Positions 8,935 to 17,603 of a stretch of DNA of 64,000 nt are shown in pieces. The DNA is from Candidatus Obscuribacterales bacterium. Its GTDB lineage: Bacteria > Cyanobacteriota > Vampirovibrionia > Obscuribacterales > Obscuribacteraceae. The notes beneath the pieces are model-generated. The model saw only the letters and a list, made by a program, of their open reading frames with translations. It was not told where the DNA came from and did not search any database. The translations under genes and the position numbers were made by a program. Each line of letters begins with the position of its first letter. The first letter of the stretch is position 1. The stretch is from positions 32,578 through 96,577 of the forward strand of contig CASBPX010000027.1 of assembly GCA_949127735.1 (NCBI GenBank), in the 5' to 3' direction.

Positions 8935-10683
8935 GTGAAAGTGATGAAAAAAACAAATACATTTTTGGCTCTCGCCACCATAATTTTCAGCCAGGCTAGC
9001 TGCATGCAAGCAAAGGCCCAGAACGCCGGCGACAACTATGATATGTTCCGCGCCGAAAATGCAATCAGTCACTATTCTCCGCCAGCAGGGCCCCCAGCGC
9101 AGTTTCCAGCCTCTGCCATGGCTGGCGCTACTGTAGCTAACAGCGGCAGAACACAAAAGCTCGACAAAGTGCCTTGCATTCGCTGGATAGACGAATTGGC
9201 CACCCCAAGAGCAGTGCTCTTGTGCATCCACGGCCTGGGCCTGCACAAAGGCGTTTACGAAGAATTTGGCCGCGAGATGGCAAAAAAAGGCATCATTACC
9301 TATGCAATCGACATGCGCGGTTTTGGCTCGTGGATTCCTAAAGAAAAAAATTCGCTGATAGATTTTGATGGTTCTCTGGTCGACATCAAAAGAGCCTTGC
9401 TCGAAATTCGCAAAGTGCACCCCGGCCTTCCTGTAATTATGTTGGGTGAGTCTATGGGTGGAGGAATCGGCATTCACGCCACCGCCATGTATCCTGACTT
9501 AATCGACGGCCTGATTTCGTCAGTACCGTCAGGTGATCGCTTCAATGACGTTACTCTGCACGTAGGTGCTCATGCCATTTTTGGTGGATTTGATAAACCC
9601 ATGGACATCGGTCCGATGGTAGTTGGTAAAGCCACAACAAAAAGCGATTTGAGATCGCGCTGGCTCAATGACCCGCTTTGCCGTACCAAACTGAGTCCTA
9701 ACGAACTCAGAGCTTTCCAGAAATTTATGGACGGCAATATTGAACAAGCGGCCATGATCAAACAAACACCCGTACTCTTCATTATGGGTTCGAACGATAA
9801 ACTAGTGCGGCCGGTTGCCACTTTCAAACTTTTCGACAGCCTTGCCACTCCAAACAAAGACAAAGTAATGTCAAACTCAGCTGAGCACCTGATTTTTGAA
9901 ATCGGTCAATTCAGCAAAGACGACCTTAGTTTCGTCAATAAATGGATAGACAAAAAAGTTCTCGCTAAAGGCGTTGAAGAGCCGACTGAAGAAATTGCAG
10001 TGAAGACCGGCAAAAAAGAAGAGGAAGTTGTGGTACTGGCACCAGCGGTGACAGTAAAACCAGTTAAGCCCCTAACCCCTGTGGTGGAGACACCCCCCGT
10101 GAAAGTCTCCGCTGAGAGCACCGGCATGTCTTACTGGATTGAACTCAATCGCAAAGGCAAAATTTTCCGCTGCAACAATAAAATGGCTTTCCAATCAGGT
10201 GATTCCATTCGCTTTCATGTGATACCAGACAAAGACGGCTTTGCTTACATTTTGATGAAACAGAGCAGCAGCGGTAAAAAAGCCATCCTCTTCCCATCTA
10301 AAGATACGGGCAAAGACAATCAGCTCAAAGCCAAAGTCGACTATCCGTTGCCAAAAGATTGGCTGACTTTCGATCACAATCCTGGAATTGAAAAAATCAG
10401 CCTGCTTTATTCAACCAAGAAAATAGCTGACGAAGCCGCTCTTAACCCCCCTGAATACCTCACCGCCTATGTCTCTGACGACATGTCTGGTGCTAAAGAT
10501 CTGGTGCCCACACGCATGCAATTATCATGGGACGATCCAACCCCGGTGATTTTGCCTGATCAAGTGCCCGGTCAAGAAAGAATGGCTCGCAGCACCACAA
10601 TAATGTCTGGTAGTTTGGTTAAAGTAAGCTTTAACGACCCCAATGGACTGATGGCGGTAGATGTGGCTCTTGCCCACCAATAA
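8935..10683 (+). CDS. Secreted monoacylglycerol-lipase-like hydrolase with DUF4384-like C-terminal domain
   Basis: This 582-residue protein starts at GTG 8935 with AGGA upstream; ATG 8944 is an alternative. Residues 1-29 are a Sec signal peptide ending in AKAQ. Residues about 75-330 are an alpha/beta hydrolase of the lysophospholipase/monoacylglycerol-lipase type: oxyanion-side HGLGLHKG (99-106), nucleophile elbow GESMGGG with Ser173, acid Asp288 in GSNDKLV, and His318. A Pro/Val/Lys linker leads to a domain at about 425-560 resembling DUF4384 (SYWIELNRKGKIFRC, FHVIPDKDGFAYILM). DUF4384-like domains are commonly found with caspase-fold proteins. The next gene, 24 bases downstream, is a caspase-fold protein, so the two probably work together outside the cytoplasm. 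Confidence 0.82.
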   Translation: MKVMKKTNTFLALATIIFSQASCMQAKAQNAGDNYDMFRAENAISHYSPPAGPPAQFPASAMAGATVANSGRTQKLDKVPCIRWIDELATPRAVLLCIHGLGLHKGVYEEFGREMAKKGIITYAIDMRGFGSWIPKEKNSLIDFDGSLVDIKRALLEIRKVHPGLPVIMLGESMGGGIGIHATAMYPDLIDGLISSVPSGDRFNDVTLHVGAHAIFGGFDKPMDIGPMVVGKATTKSDLRSRWLNDPLCRTKLSPNELRAFQKFMDGNIEQAAMIKQTPVLFIMGSNDKLVRPVATFKLFDSLATPNKDKVMSNSAEHLIFEIGQFSKDDLSFVNKWIDKKVLAKGVEEPTEEIAVKTGKKEEEVVVLAPAVTVKPVKPLTPVVETPPVKVSAESTGMSYWIELNRKGKIFRCNNKMAFQSGDSIRFHVIPDKDGFAYILMKQSSSGKKAILFPSKDTGKDNQLKAKVDYPLPKDWLTFDHNPGIEKISLLYSTKKIADEAALNPPEYLTAYVSDDMSGAKDLVPTRMQLSWDDPTPVILPDQVPGQERMARSTTIMSGSLVKVSFNDPNGLMAVDVALAHQ

Positions 10684-10695
10684 GTAGCTAGTAGC
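10681..10695 (+). repeat. Seven-base tandem duplication right after the stop codon
   Basis: AGTAGCT is followed by AGTAGCA, starting in the TAA stop. The extra TAG triplets at 10685, 10689 and 10692 close the other two reading frames within 14 bases. Confidence 0.5.
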
Positions 10696-10707
10696 AGGAG
10701 ATAGCAA

Positions 10708-12471
10708 TTGAAGTTTTGTCTGTTGAATCGGTTGTTCAGCCTGGCCGGAAGTTTGATTCTTGCAGGGTTGACACCAACTCTGGCCGCCGGAACCAGTACC
10801 GCCACTGGTGCTACCGCCGAGCCCGATTTAAACAAAGCACCAGCATCAGGGGTGCAATGGACAAAAATTCAAGATCTTGATCCACATGCTACTGCCGGCA
10901 ATCGCCCCATTAAACAGAAATGGGCGGTCGTCATTGGCACCGCTAAGTTTAGAGAACACCGCTTAGACGCAGCGGACGCAAAAATGGATGTAGCAGCTCG
11001 TAACTTTGCCAGTTATCTGAAAGATGAAACTGCTGGTCGTTTTCCAGAAACCCACGTCAAGACGCTTATAAATCAAGAAGCCACCAGACAAAACATCCTC
11101 AACAATATTGGTAAAGGCTGGCTCGGAAGCCTGGCCGGCCCTGATGATCTGGTGGTTGTCTTTATCTCTACCCACGGTTTTCCCACCACCGATGGTACTA
11201 CTTATTTAAGCGCTTATGATTGTGCTTTAGATAACGTCTACTCAACTTGCATATCAATGCAGTCTTTGATGAAGACGTTGAAAGAAAACGTTAACACTGA
11301 TCGCATCGTCATGGTGCTTGAAGCGCCCTACAGTGGAGCTGCAGAACTTACAGAAGGTGCGAAAACCGCATACCCAAAAGCCAGCGTAGATTCAAGTAAA
11401 GTCAATCTAGGCAAAGGCTATATTATTTTGACATCGAGCAAACCAGATCAAATGACCTGGGGCAGTTCATTCTCATCTAACTTGATCAAAGCGCTCAAAG
11501 AAAATGACGGAATGGCACCACTTACTACCGCTTTTCAAAAAGCGCGTGAGTTGACTGAACAAGAGACCGGCAGCAGCGCCAATTCTAAGAAACAGACGCC
11601 GGTAATGAAATCTGACTGGGTCGGCAATGATATTGTGCTTGGTGCGCCAACCAAAGAACGAATCAAAGATATTCCCGAAAACGTCATGCAGTTTGTGGCG
11701 GCAGAGGCACACTATCTCAAAGCCAACAATTTTGTGGGTGAAGGCAATTTTGACGGAGCCATTGCTGAATACAAGGCCGCCATCGAAACCGACCCCGATT
11801 ATGCCGACGCCATCGCCGATTATGGTGCGGTGCTCACAATCAAGGGCGACTGGACCGCCGCTGCCGAGCAGTATAAACGAGCAATTACTCTGAAGCCGAA
11901 TGATGCACTGTTTCATGCCAACTATGCCAGGGTGCTGAACAAACTCGGTCAAGAAGAACAAAGCATTAAAGAGCTTGAACTGGCTTATCAGTTGAACCCC
12001 AAAGACAAAATAATCTTGGGTGCGCTGGCTAATAAATGTGTGGCCGCCGGCAACTTTGATAACGCGATTAGCTTGTTGGAGCAAGCCATTTATCTGTTTC
12101 CTAATTCTGCCCAGATGCACGATCGCTTGAGTTACGCTTTCGCTCGATCTGGCAACGTCACTCAATCATTTGCTCACGCTAAAGAAGCTGTAAAACTAGA
12201 TCCTAAGCTAGTTTCTGCTCGCTTGAACTTGGGCTCTGCACTCTTGCTAAAAGGCGACGCCGACTCCGCTAAAAAGGTCTATCAAGAAACAACCGCTATT
12301 GATCCTAAAAACCTCGATGCCCACTTCTTACTGGCCAGTACAATGGAGAAGCTCGGTGACGCTCAAGGAGCGAAATCAGAATTGACTACATTTATCGAGT
12401 TGGCACCGGTGCAAGATCCACGAGTGGAAAAAGCAAAAGCTAAAATTGCGATACTTGGCAAAGTGGAATAG
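10708..12471 (+). CDS. Secreted pseudo-caspase (peptidase C14 fold) with C-terminal TPR repeats
   Basis: This 587-residue protein starts at TTG with AGGAG upstream, 24 bases after the lipase stop. Residues 1-27 are a signal peptide. Residues about 70-310 match the caspase/metacaspase fold: KWAVVIGTAKF opens the first strand and FISTHG carries the catalytic His156. The second catalytic motif, normally D-x-C-x-S-G, reads LEAPYSG, with Pro207 (11326-11328) where the Cys should be. It therefore cannot use the normal Cys-His dyad. Residues about 330-585 are six or so TPR motifs (for example GNFDGAIAEYKAAIETDPDY). It is likely a binding or scaffold protein rather than a protease. A strong terminator follows at 12521-12572. 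Confidence 0.85.
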   Translation: MKFCLLNRLFSLAGSLILAGLTPTLAAGTSTATGATAEPDLNKAPASGVQWTKIQDLDPHATAGNRPIKQKWAVVIGTAKFREHRLDAADAKMDVAARNFASYLKDETAGRFPETHVKTLINQEATRQNILNNIGKGWLGSLAGPDDLVVVFISTHGFPTTDGTTYLSAYDCALDNVYSTCISMQSLMKTLKENVNTDRIVMVLEAPYSGAAELTEGAKTAYPKASVDSSKVNLGKGYIILTSSKPDQMTWGSSFSSNLIKALKENDGMAPLTTAFQKARELTEQETGSSANSKKQTPVMKSDWVGNDIVLGAPTKERIKDIPENVMQFVAAEAHYLKANNFVGEGNFDGAIAEYKAAIETDPDYADAIADYGAVLTIKGDWTAAAEQYKRAITLKPNDALFHANYARVLNKLGQEEQSIKELELAYQLNPKDKIILGALANKCVAAGNFDNAISLLEQAIYLFPNSAQMHDRLSYAFARSGNVTQSFAHAKEAVKLDPKLVSARLNLGSALLLKGDADSAKKVYQETTAIDPKNLDAHFLLASTMEKLGDAQGAKSELTTFIELAPVQDPRVEKAKAKIAILGKVE

Positions 12472-12520
12472 ACGCATGAACTTGCGCCGGACGCACCGCA
12501 CCTTAATGCGCCGTAAATGG

Positions 12521-12572
12521 CCATTTAACATCGTAATGACGCCGTAATTACAATGTTAAATGGCGGTTTTTT
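12521..12572 (+). terminator. Strong intrinsic terminator after the pseudo-caspase gene
   Basis: CCATTTAACAT (12521-12531) pairs perfectly with ATGTTAAATGG (12553-12563), and inside it GTAAT pairs with ATTAC. Six T residues follow at 12567-12572. It ends the rightward transcript from 8935 or earlier. Confidence 0.8.
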
Positions 12573-12610
12573 CAAAAATCGCATACAGCAGCCAGTTCAG
12601 CTCGACCCAA

Positions 12611-12630
12611 CTAATCACTAATCACTAATC
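12611..12630 (-). repeat. Seven-base tandem repeat (three copies) across a stop codon
   Basis: CTAATCA is repeated 2.9 times. On the minus strand each copy supplies a TAG; the middle one (12618-12620) is the stop of the GGDEF-like gene. Because the period is 7, the three TAGs fall in three different frames. Confidence 0.6.
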
Positions 12631-13331
12631 GGAAAATTGACACTGTTGCCGCCGGCTTTAATGCCGACCTGCAAAGTCTCAACAGCTGCGGCAATTAGCT
12701 GGTCTGGCTTATCTATCACTTCGTCCATGCTGGCACCACCGACAGTGACAGTGAGTAATATTTCGGCCCCTTTAAAATCAACTGCCAAATTTTCCATGCG
12801 TGTGCGAATGCGTTCGGCTGCAATCTCGGCCCCGTTTCTTGGTGTCTCAGGCAGTATCACACCAAAACAATCGTCACGACAACGCCCAGCAATATCGACG
12901 TCACGGACGCAGCCCAAGAGGCCGCGACCCGACCCGAGTATGACTGCATTTTCGCCTTGTAGGCCGTGACGCTCGACAATTTGTGCCAGCTTATCGACCG
13001 TAACAAACACCAGCGATAGTGGTCGTTTATATCTGGCGGCGCGCCGAGCCTCGTAGTTTAGGCGTTTGTAAAACGACCAGAAATTAAAAGAGTTCAAATC
13101 TAGCAGTGCGCGCCTCTCTACTTCTTCGTCAGTCAAAGACGGGTCTTCAATATAACGGTCGGCAAAAAGCTTAGATTGTTCTGCCGGAATTTCGAAATTT
13201 GGCTGCTCTTTCAGATTCCACGGAAACTGATTATTGCGCGCTTGCAGCTCAGCCAGGCGCTTCTGAAAACGCAGCTCCTGCTCAGCGCGCTCGGCATTTC
13301 TTCTAGCAATTTCTAAGTGATCTTCGGCCAT
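12618..13331 (-). CDS. Degenerate GGDEF-domain protein (probably not a cyclase)
   Basis: The protein is 237 residues. Residues 1-35 are a charged helix that may form a coiled coil. Residues about 80-235 align with diguanylate cyclases: FWSFYKRLNYEARRAARYKR, then LVFVTVDKLAQIVERHG in place of the D-x-F region, then FGVILPETP and a C-terminal GGNSVN. The signature GGDEF reads RDDCF (Arg152-Phe156), losing both Gly and the metal-binding Glu. Diguanylate cyclase activity is therefore unlikely; nucleotide sensing or protein binding is possible. Its ATG directly follows the TAG of the upstream lipoprotein gene (TAGATG), so the two are translationally coupled and probably share one pathway. Confidence 0.75.
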   Translation of the reverse strand: MAEDHLEIARRNAERAEQELRFQKRLAELQARNNQFPWNLKEQPNFEIPAEQSKLFADRYIEDPSLTDEEVERRALLDLNSFNFWSFYKRLNYEARRAARYKRPLSLVFVTVDKLAQIVERHGLQGENAVILGSGRGLLGCVRDVDIAGRCRDDCFGVILPETPRNGAEIAAERIRTRMENLAVDFKGAEILLTVTVGGASMDEVIDKPDQLIAAAVETLQVGIKAGGNSVNFPISD

Positions 13332-13997
13332 CTATTTCTCAGGCTTCTTTGTTTTGTCTGACATCTGAGCAGAAAAAGTACTTTCGGTTTTTTCGTCTTC
13401 CATATATTTTGACACCATGTTCTGCTCGGTGTCATGCACCAGGGCCAAAACAGAATCGATTCTTTTACCAAAGCGTTTTTCAGCGGCCCGCCACCAGAGT
13501 TCCGAACCATCAAGCAGAGATTCGTGTATCCAGGCCACTTGATACTTTTCTATGGCGCTTTTAAATAAAGCGGAAGCAGATGAATGCTCCCAGTATTCCC
13601 TGGCGAAAGCCGCGCGTTTTTTGTGAGGCACATATGTAGACAAGTCGTTAGCGAGGTCTTGATGAAGAGGCTCTAGCCAATCGTGATAAGCAACTGCAAA
13701 CTCAGCTTTATCTCGGGCCGACAAATTTCTATAAGGCGACTTAAATACGCGAGCGTCACGACCGGCTATCCAACCGTCTTCAAAACCAAGATCCACAACC
13801 TTGGCAATTGCTTCAACATCGGCCACAGTCACGCGGTCTAATGGGGATGGTGCAGAATTAACAGTACTCGATGAAGCCCGGCTTGCTTGAGATGAACCAG
13901 AAATGCTGGTTGCAGAGCCGCTTTCAGCGGCAGCACAGCTTGTCAAGGCCAGGGATAGGATTAAGACTACAACACAAAGGCTGGCAACACTGTTCAT
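13332..13997 (-). CDS. Putative lipoprotein of unknown function
   Basis: The protein is 221 residues. An N-terminal hydrophobic segment ends in LALTSC, a lipobox with Cys at about residue 21, so the mature protein should be membrane-anchored outside the cytoplasm. A Ser/Ala-rich linker (to residue 50) precedes a mostly helical, Trp- and Tyr-rich domain (FEDGWIAGRDARVFKSP, FAVAYHDWLEPLHQDLA, ELWWRAAEKRFG). I do not recognise a family. It is directly upstream of, and coupled to, the degenerate GGDEF gene. Its start is back-to-back with the rightward gene after it, so a divergent promoter region must lie around 13998-14072. Confidence 0.65.
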   Translation of the reverse strand: MNSVASLCVVVLILSLALTSCAAAESGSATSISGSSQASRASSSTVNSAPSPLDRVTVADVEAIAKVVDLGFEDGWIAGRDARVFKSPYRNLSARDKAEFAVAYHDWLEPLHQDLANDLSTYVPHKKRAAFAREYWEHSSASALFKSAIEKYQVAWIHESLLDGSELWWRAAEKRFGKRIDSVLALVHDTEQNMVSKYMEDEKTESTFSAQMSDKTKKPEK

Positions 13998-14072
13998 TTG
14001 GTAATGATAAACTACATTCTTGTAAGAAGTGAGAAATTGTCACTTCCACCCAGACGTGCGGGTCGCATTTCC

Positions 14073-15086
14073 ATGACTGATAACAGCACAATAATCTATC
14101 GCCCAGGCCAAAGTGTCATGTGCAAAATTGAGAGCGCTGAGCCAGGCGGTTACAACGCCGTTGTCGTCGGTTCAGGTTTGCCGCCGTCAGCAGAACATGA
14201 TGACCCTCAGCATCCGCACATAAAAGCATTCTTGCCCAGCATTGAGCCGCTAAAAATTGGCCAGACTGTTCCTGCAACTTTTGTTTGCATGCACAACAAC
14301 CGCGCGCTCATGACTTTTGCTTTTATGCTCGGCACCACCGAACGGGTTCAGCACAGCACAGCCTCTGACGAAGACAATGCCTTTGCCATTTGGGTCGATT
14401 CGTATCCCAGTACACAAAAATTACGACGGGCTATCGACCTGATTATGCCTGCGGTATCAGGCAAATTATTCCGTGAGCTAAACAGTTCTGTGGCAGACAC
14501 ATCGATGTTGCTGGCAGAGCTTGAATTGGCCAATTTTACCGGTTGTGTGAAAGTGCGCTCTGAAGTGCAAAAGTCGCGCTCAGCAATGCTCTTATTTGAT
14601 GGAAGAGTAGCGGGAGCCATTTATGGTCGCAAGGATGCTCAAGAGACTTTTGCTGTAGAAAAAGCCATGAAACTGATGAAAGCAGACATACCTGAGCAAG
14701 ATACGTTCTTGCAGGTTTACGAGTTGCCACCAGATGTAGTGCTTTCGATGTCGGCCTTGTTTCTTGGTTGCCCGGTTGCTAAAGACAAAGAAAAAACTTT
14801 ACTCGATTATTTTGATACCACTTTAATGTCTATTTCGGTTTCTGGCGAGACCGGCTGCCTAACTTTTTCTGAGAGCGAAGATGGCTTGCAGCCAGACATA
14901 CTAATATTCATCAAGCAGGGGAAGCCTTTTGGTGGTTACAAAATTGCCGACCAGCTTTATGTTGAAGAAGTCGAAAGCTTATTAGCGGAAATTCGAGAGA
15001 TCGCCAAAGGGGCAGTGGAAGCTCACATACTGCCGGAACAATTACTCTCAGAAGCCATGACCTTCGGCTATAAACTGCAGACTTAA
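14073..15086 (+). CDS. S1-like plus DUF4388/PatA-N-like protein
   Basis: The protein is 337 residues from ATG 14073. The open frame reaches back to a TTG at 13998, which would abut the divergent gene, so the later start is preferred, although neither has a clear ribosome site. Residues about 7-90 resemble an S1/OB-type fold (PGQSVMCKIESAEPGGYNAVVV, KAFLPSIEPLKIGQTVPATF). Two later segments (LELANFTGCVKVRSEVQKS ... LLFDGRVAGAIYG, and ISVSGETGCLTFSES ... IFIKQGKPFGGYK) resemble the DUF4388/PatA N-terminal module, a domain of bacterial signalling proteins. The function is unknown. It ends 21 bases before the fatty-acid oxidation gene and may be co-transcribed with it. Confidence 0.65.
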   Translation: MTDNSTIIYRPGQSVMCKIESAEPGGYNAVVVGSGLPPSAEHDDPQHPHIKAFLPSIEPLKIGQTVPATFVCMHNNRALMTFAFMLGTTERVQHSTASDEDNAFAIWVDSYPSTQKLRRAIDLIMPAVSGKLFRELNSSVADTSMLLAELELANFTGCVKVRSEVQKSRSAMLLFDGRVAGAIYGRKDAQETFAVEKAMKLMKADIPEQDTFLQVYELPPDVVLSMSALFLGCPVAKDKEKTLLDYFDTTLMSISVSGETGCLTFSESEDGLQPDILIFIKQGKPFGGYKIADQLYVEEVESLLAEIREIAKGAVEAHILPEQLLSEAMTFGYKLQT

Positions 15087-15107
15087 TAAAGCACCAAGGG
15101 GAAAAAA

Positions 15108-17309
15108 TTGAATAAGCCGACAACCGAACAGGCAATTGATGCCTCGCAGAAGGAAGGATCGGCAGAAACTCCAACCTTACTGACTTTAAAACATCAGCGC
15201 GACCTCAAGATTGAAAAATTGCCTTCCGGTGTGGCTTTTCTCTGGTTCGATTGCGCCGGCAAAGTCAATGTTTTGGGCAACAGCGCCATGGTGGAATTGC
15301 GCGAGCTGATTCAAGCCATCAAAGGCGATGACGAAATTAAAGCCGTGATTATCGCTTCCAAAAAACCTGATACTTTTGTCTCTGGCGCTGACTTGCATGA
15401 GATCATGAGTTTCGAATCAAAGGAGCAAGCGCACCAGCTTTCGCAAGACGGACAATTTGTTTTTAATCAGCTGGAAAATTTAGGCAAACCCACTGTAGCA
15501 GCCATTAATGGGCCTTGCCTCGGAGGCGGACTTGAAGTAGCTTTGTGTACAAACTATCGCATCGCTACAAACTCCCCGCTAACAGTTTTAGGTTTACCTG
15601 AAGTACGTCTGGGTTTGATTCCAGGTCTGGGCGGCACCCAAAGGTTGCCACGCCTGATACCAGTCAAAGTGGCTCTGGAATATATTCTCAATTCAGATAT
15701 TGTTTCGGCTGAACGCGCACTTGAGCTTGGAATAGTAGACAAAATTGTAGATGCAAATATTTTGTATGAAGAAGCAGAGTTTGTTGCCTTAGCTATTCTT
15801 GGTGGTAAAGCTCCAGTACGTGCAGCCAATGTTGAAGATCCCGAAAAGCTCAAAAAGCTTTTCGCCACCATGACCAGGTCAATTAAAATTCGCTTGAAAG
15901 GCAATTATCCGGCGCCAGTTAAAGCTATTGAAGCAGTACACCTGGCTACCAGCGCTACGCTGGCAGAGGGCCTCGCTTTTGAAGCGAAATCTTTTGCTGA
16001 CCTCGCTTCAGACAAAAGTTCCTCTAATTTGATTCAGCTTTTCTTTTCGCAAGATTTCACAATTCGATCTGCTGCACGAACAGCCGAAAAAACTGCGGGT
16101 AAAGAGCTGAAAACAATAGGCATTATTGGCAGTGGCATTATGGGCATGGATATTGCCAAAATCGCATCGACTCACGGCATCAATGTAATGGTGAAAACTA
16201 GCTCAGAAGCTCGTGCCCGGCAAATGACAGAAACACACCTGGCATTTGAAGAACATCATCGCCTGGCACCTTCCAATCACTTGCCTGAACATGCAGACAT
16301 AACGTTTTCACACGAACTTTCAATTTTGAGCGCATGTGACATGGTGATTGAAGCAGTACCAGAAGACAGCAAGCTCAAGCAAAAGCTTCTTGCAGAAGTA
16401 GAAAGTTTGGTTTCAGATGACTGCGTACTGGTGACAAACACCTCTGCAATAGAGCTAATTGAGCTCGGCCAAGAATTGAAAAAACCTGAGCGCTTTGTCG
16501 GTTTACATTTCTTCTATCCGGTAGACAAAATGCCTCTGGTTGAAGTGATAAGTCACCCCAGCACAAATGCTGTGACTAATGCCCGAGCAATTGCCCTACT
16601 GACAAAATTGGGCAAGGTGCCAATCAGCGTAAAAGACTCAGTCGGATTTCTTGTTAACCGTCTACTTACCACGCATTTGATGGAAGCTTCACGAATGCTT
16701 GATGAAGGCTATCCGTTTAATTGGATTGAAGATGCAGCTCTGCAGTTCGGTTTGCCCATGGGACCGTTTACCCTTGTAGATGAACTCGGTTTGCCTCTAT
16801 GTATTTCGGTGGCGAACAAACTGCATGCCGCTTTTGGAGAAAGATTTACGCCACCTGAAGTTATGCAGATAACAGCTGCAGCCGGCTTCAAAGGCAAGGC
16901 CGATGGTGCGGGCTGCTACCACTGGGATGAGAGCGGGAAAAAACTCGAAATCAATCCTGAATTTTCAGCTATTTCAAAAATGAAAATTAGCGAAGCAAAA
17001 GCAAGCCCTGAGCAGATTATCGAGATTCAAAACAGACTGGTTCTGGTGATTGTCGATGAAGCCGCCCGCTGTCTAGAAGAAAAAGTTGTGCGCAAACCGC
17101 GTGAGCTTGATCTGGCTCTGGTGGTAGGAACCGGTTTCCCTCCATTCAGAGGCGGCGTACTTCGCTATGCCGACAGCTTTGGCATCTCAAATCTGGTTGA
17201 GACACTGCGCCAAATTTACGGCACCACAAAACCAAAACGAGAAATTTCTAATCTGCTCACGTCTATGAGCCAGACGGGAAGAAGATTCTATTCATCGGGC
17301 GCGGAATAA
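15108..17309 (+). CDS. fadJ: Fatty acid oxidation complex alpha subunit (enoyl-CoA hydratase / 3-hydroxyacyl-CoA dehydrogenase)
   Basis: This 733-residue protein starts at TTG with AAGGGG five bases upstream. The N-terminal 200 residues are a crotonase: SGADLHEIM, GGGLEVALCTNYRIA and GLPEVRLGLIPGLGG keep both catalytic Glu positions. A dehydrogenase follows at about residue 330, with the NAD-binding GIIGSGIMGMDIA, catalytic LHFFYP and DSVGFLVNR, and then C-terminal helical domains. It hydrates enoyl-CoA and oxidises the product in beta-oxidation. The usual thiolase partner (FadA/FadI) is not nearby. The order and length fit FadJ/FadB; the gene symbol is assigned by family resemblance only. 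Confidence 0.88.
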   Translation: MNKPTTEQAIDASQKEGSAETPTLLTLKHQRDLKIEKLPSGVAFLWFDCAGKVNVLGNSAMVELRELIQAIKGDDEIKAVIIASKKPDTFVSGADLHEIMSFESKEQAHQLSQDGQFVFNQLENLGKPTVAAINGPCLGGGLEVALCTNYRIATNSPLTVLGLPEVRLGLIPGLGGTQRLPRLIPVKVALEYILNSDIVSAERALELGIVDKIVDANILYEEAEFVALAILGGKAPVRAANVEDPEKLKKLFATMTRSIKIRLKGNYPAPVKAIEAVHLATSATLAEGLAFEAKSFADLASDKSSSNLIQLFFSQDFTIRSAARTAEKTAGKELKTIGIIGSGIMGMDIAKIASTHGINVMVKTSSEARARQMTETHLAFEEHHRLAPSNHLPEHADITFSHELSILSACDMVIEAVPEDSKLKQKLLAEVESLVSDDCVLVTNTSAIELIELGQELKKPERFVGLHFFYPVDKMPLVEVISHPSTNAVTNARAIALLTKLGKVPISVKDSVGFLVNRLLTTHLMEASRMLDEGYPFNWIEDAALQFGLPMGPFTLVDELGLPLCISVANKLHAAFGERFTPPEVMQITAAAGFKGKADGAGCYHWDESGKKLEINPEFSAISKMKISEAKASPEQIIEIQNRLVLVIVDEAARCLEEKVVRKPRELDLALVVGTGFPPFRGGVLRYADSFGISNLVETLRQIYGTTKPKREISNLLTSMSQTGRRFYSSGAE

Positions 17310-17349
17310 GTAAGAACTGCCCTGCTTTCAAGATTTTCTGTCAGCGCAA

Positions 17350-17367
17350 GAATACGCCTTCGTATTC
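17350..17367 (+). other. Small perfect hairpin after fadJ
   Basis: GAATACG (17350-17356) pairs with CGTATTC (17361-17367) around a CCTT loop. No T-run follows, so it is at best a weak terminator or an RNA 3' end structure. Confidence 0.35.
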
Positions 17368-17393
17368 CCCCCTGTATATAACAGAAATAACAT

Positions 17394-17422
17394 TTGACAT
17401 CATCAGGTGGCGGATCTAATAT
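17394..17422 (+). promoter_or_regulatory. Near-consensus sigma-70 promoter
   Basis: TTGACA (17394-17399), exactly 17 bases, then TAATAT (17417-17422). It points right, into a gap whose only rightward reading frame is a 39-codon ORF at 17484. The predicted transcript start is near 17429. Confidence 0.65.
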
Positions 17423-17483
17423 TTAGAAAGAAATATAAGGAAATCATAAAGGGCGCCGCCATCCATTCCCCCGTAGGTCCGCC

Positions 17484-17603
17484 ATGGAAGAAATTATGTG
17501 TTTGTTCTCAATTCCCGTGCTCTATGCCATGTCATTCAAACTGGGTAGTTTGATCGATAACATGTTAGAAAAGCGCTGGCCCACCGAAGTCACCGAACTT
17601 TAA
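17484..17603 (+). CDS. Possible 39-residue small protein or sRNA locus
   Basis: ATG 17484 opens a short frame (MEEIMCLFSIPVLYAMSFKL and on) with a hydrophobic N-terminal half and a charged C-terminal half, which could be a small membrane peptide. AGG lies 8 bases upstream. It sits about 55 bases downstream of a near-consensus promoter. Its last 14 bases overlap, on the opposite strand, the end of the oxidoreductase gene. The RNA itself, rather than the peptide, may be the product. Confidence 0.35.
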   Translation: MEEIMCLFSIPVLYAMSFKLGSLIDNMLEKRWPTEVTEL

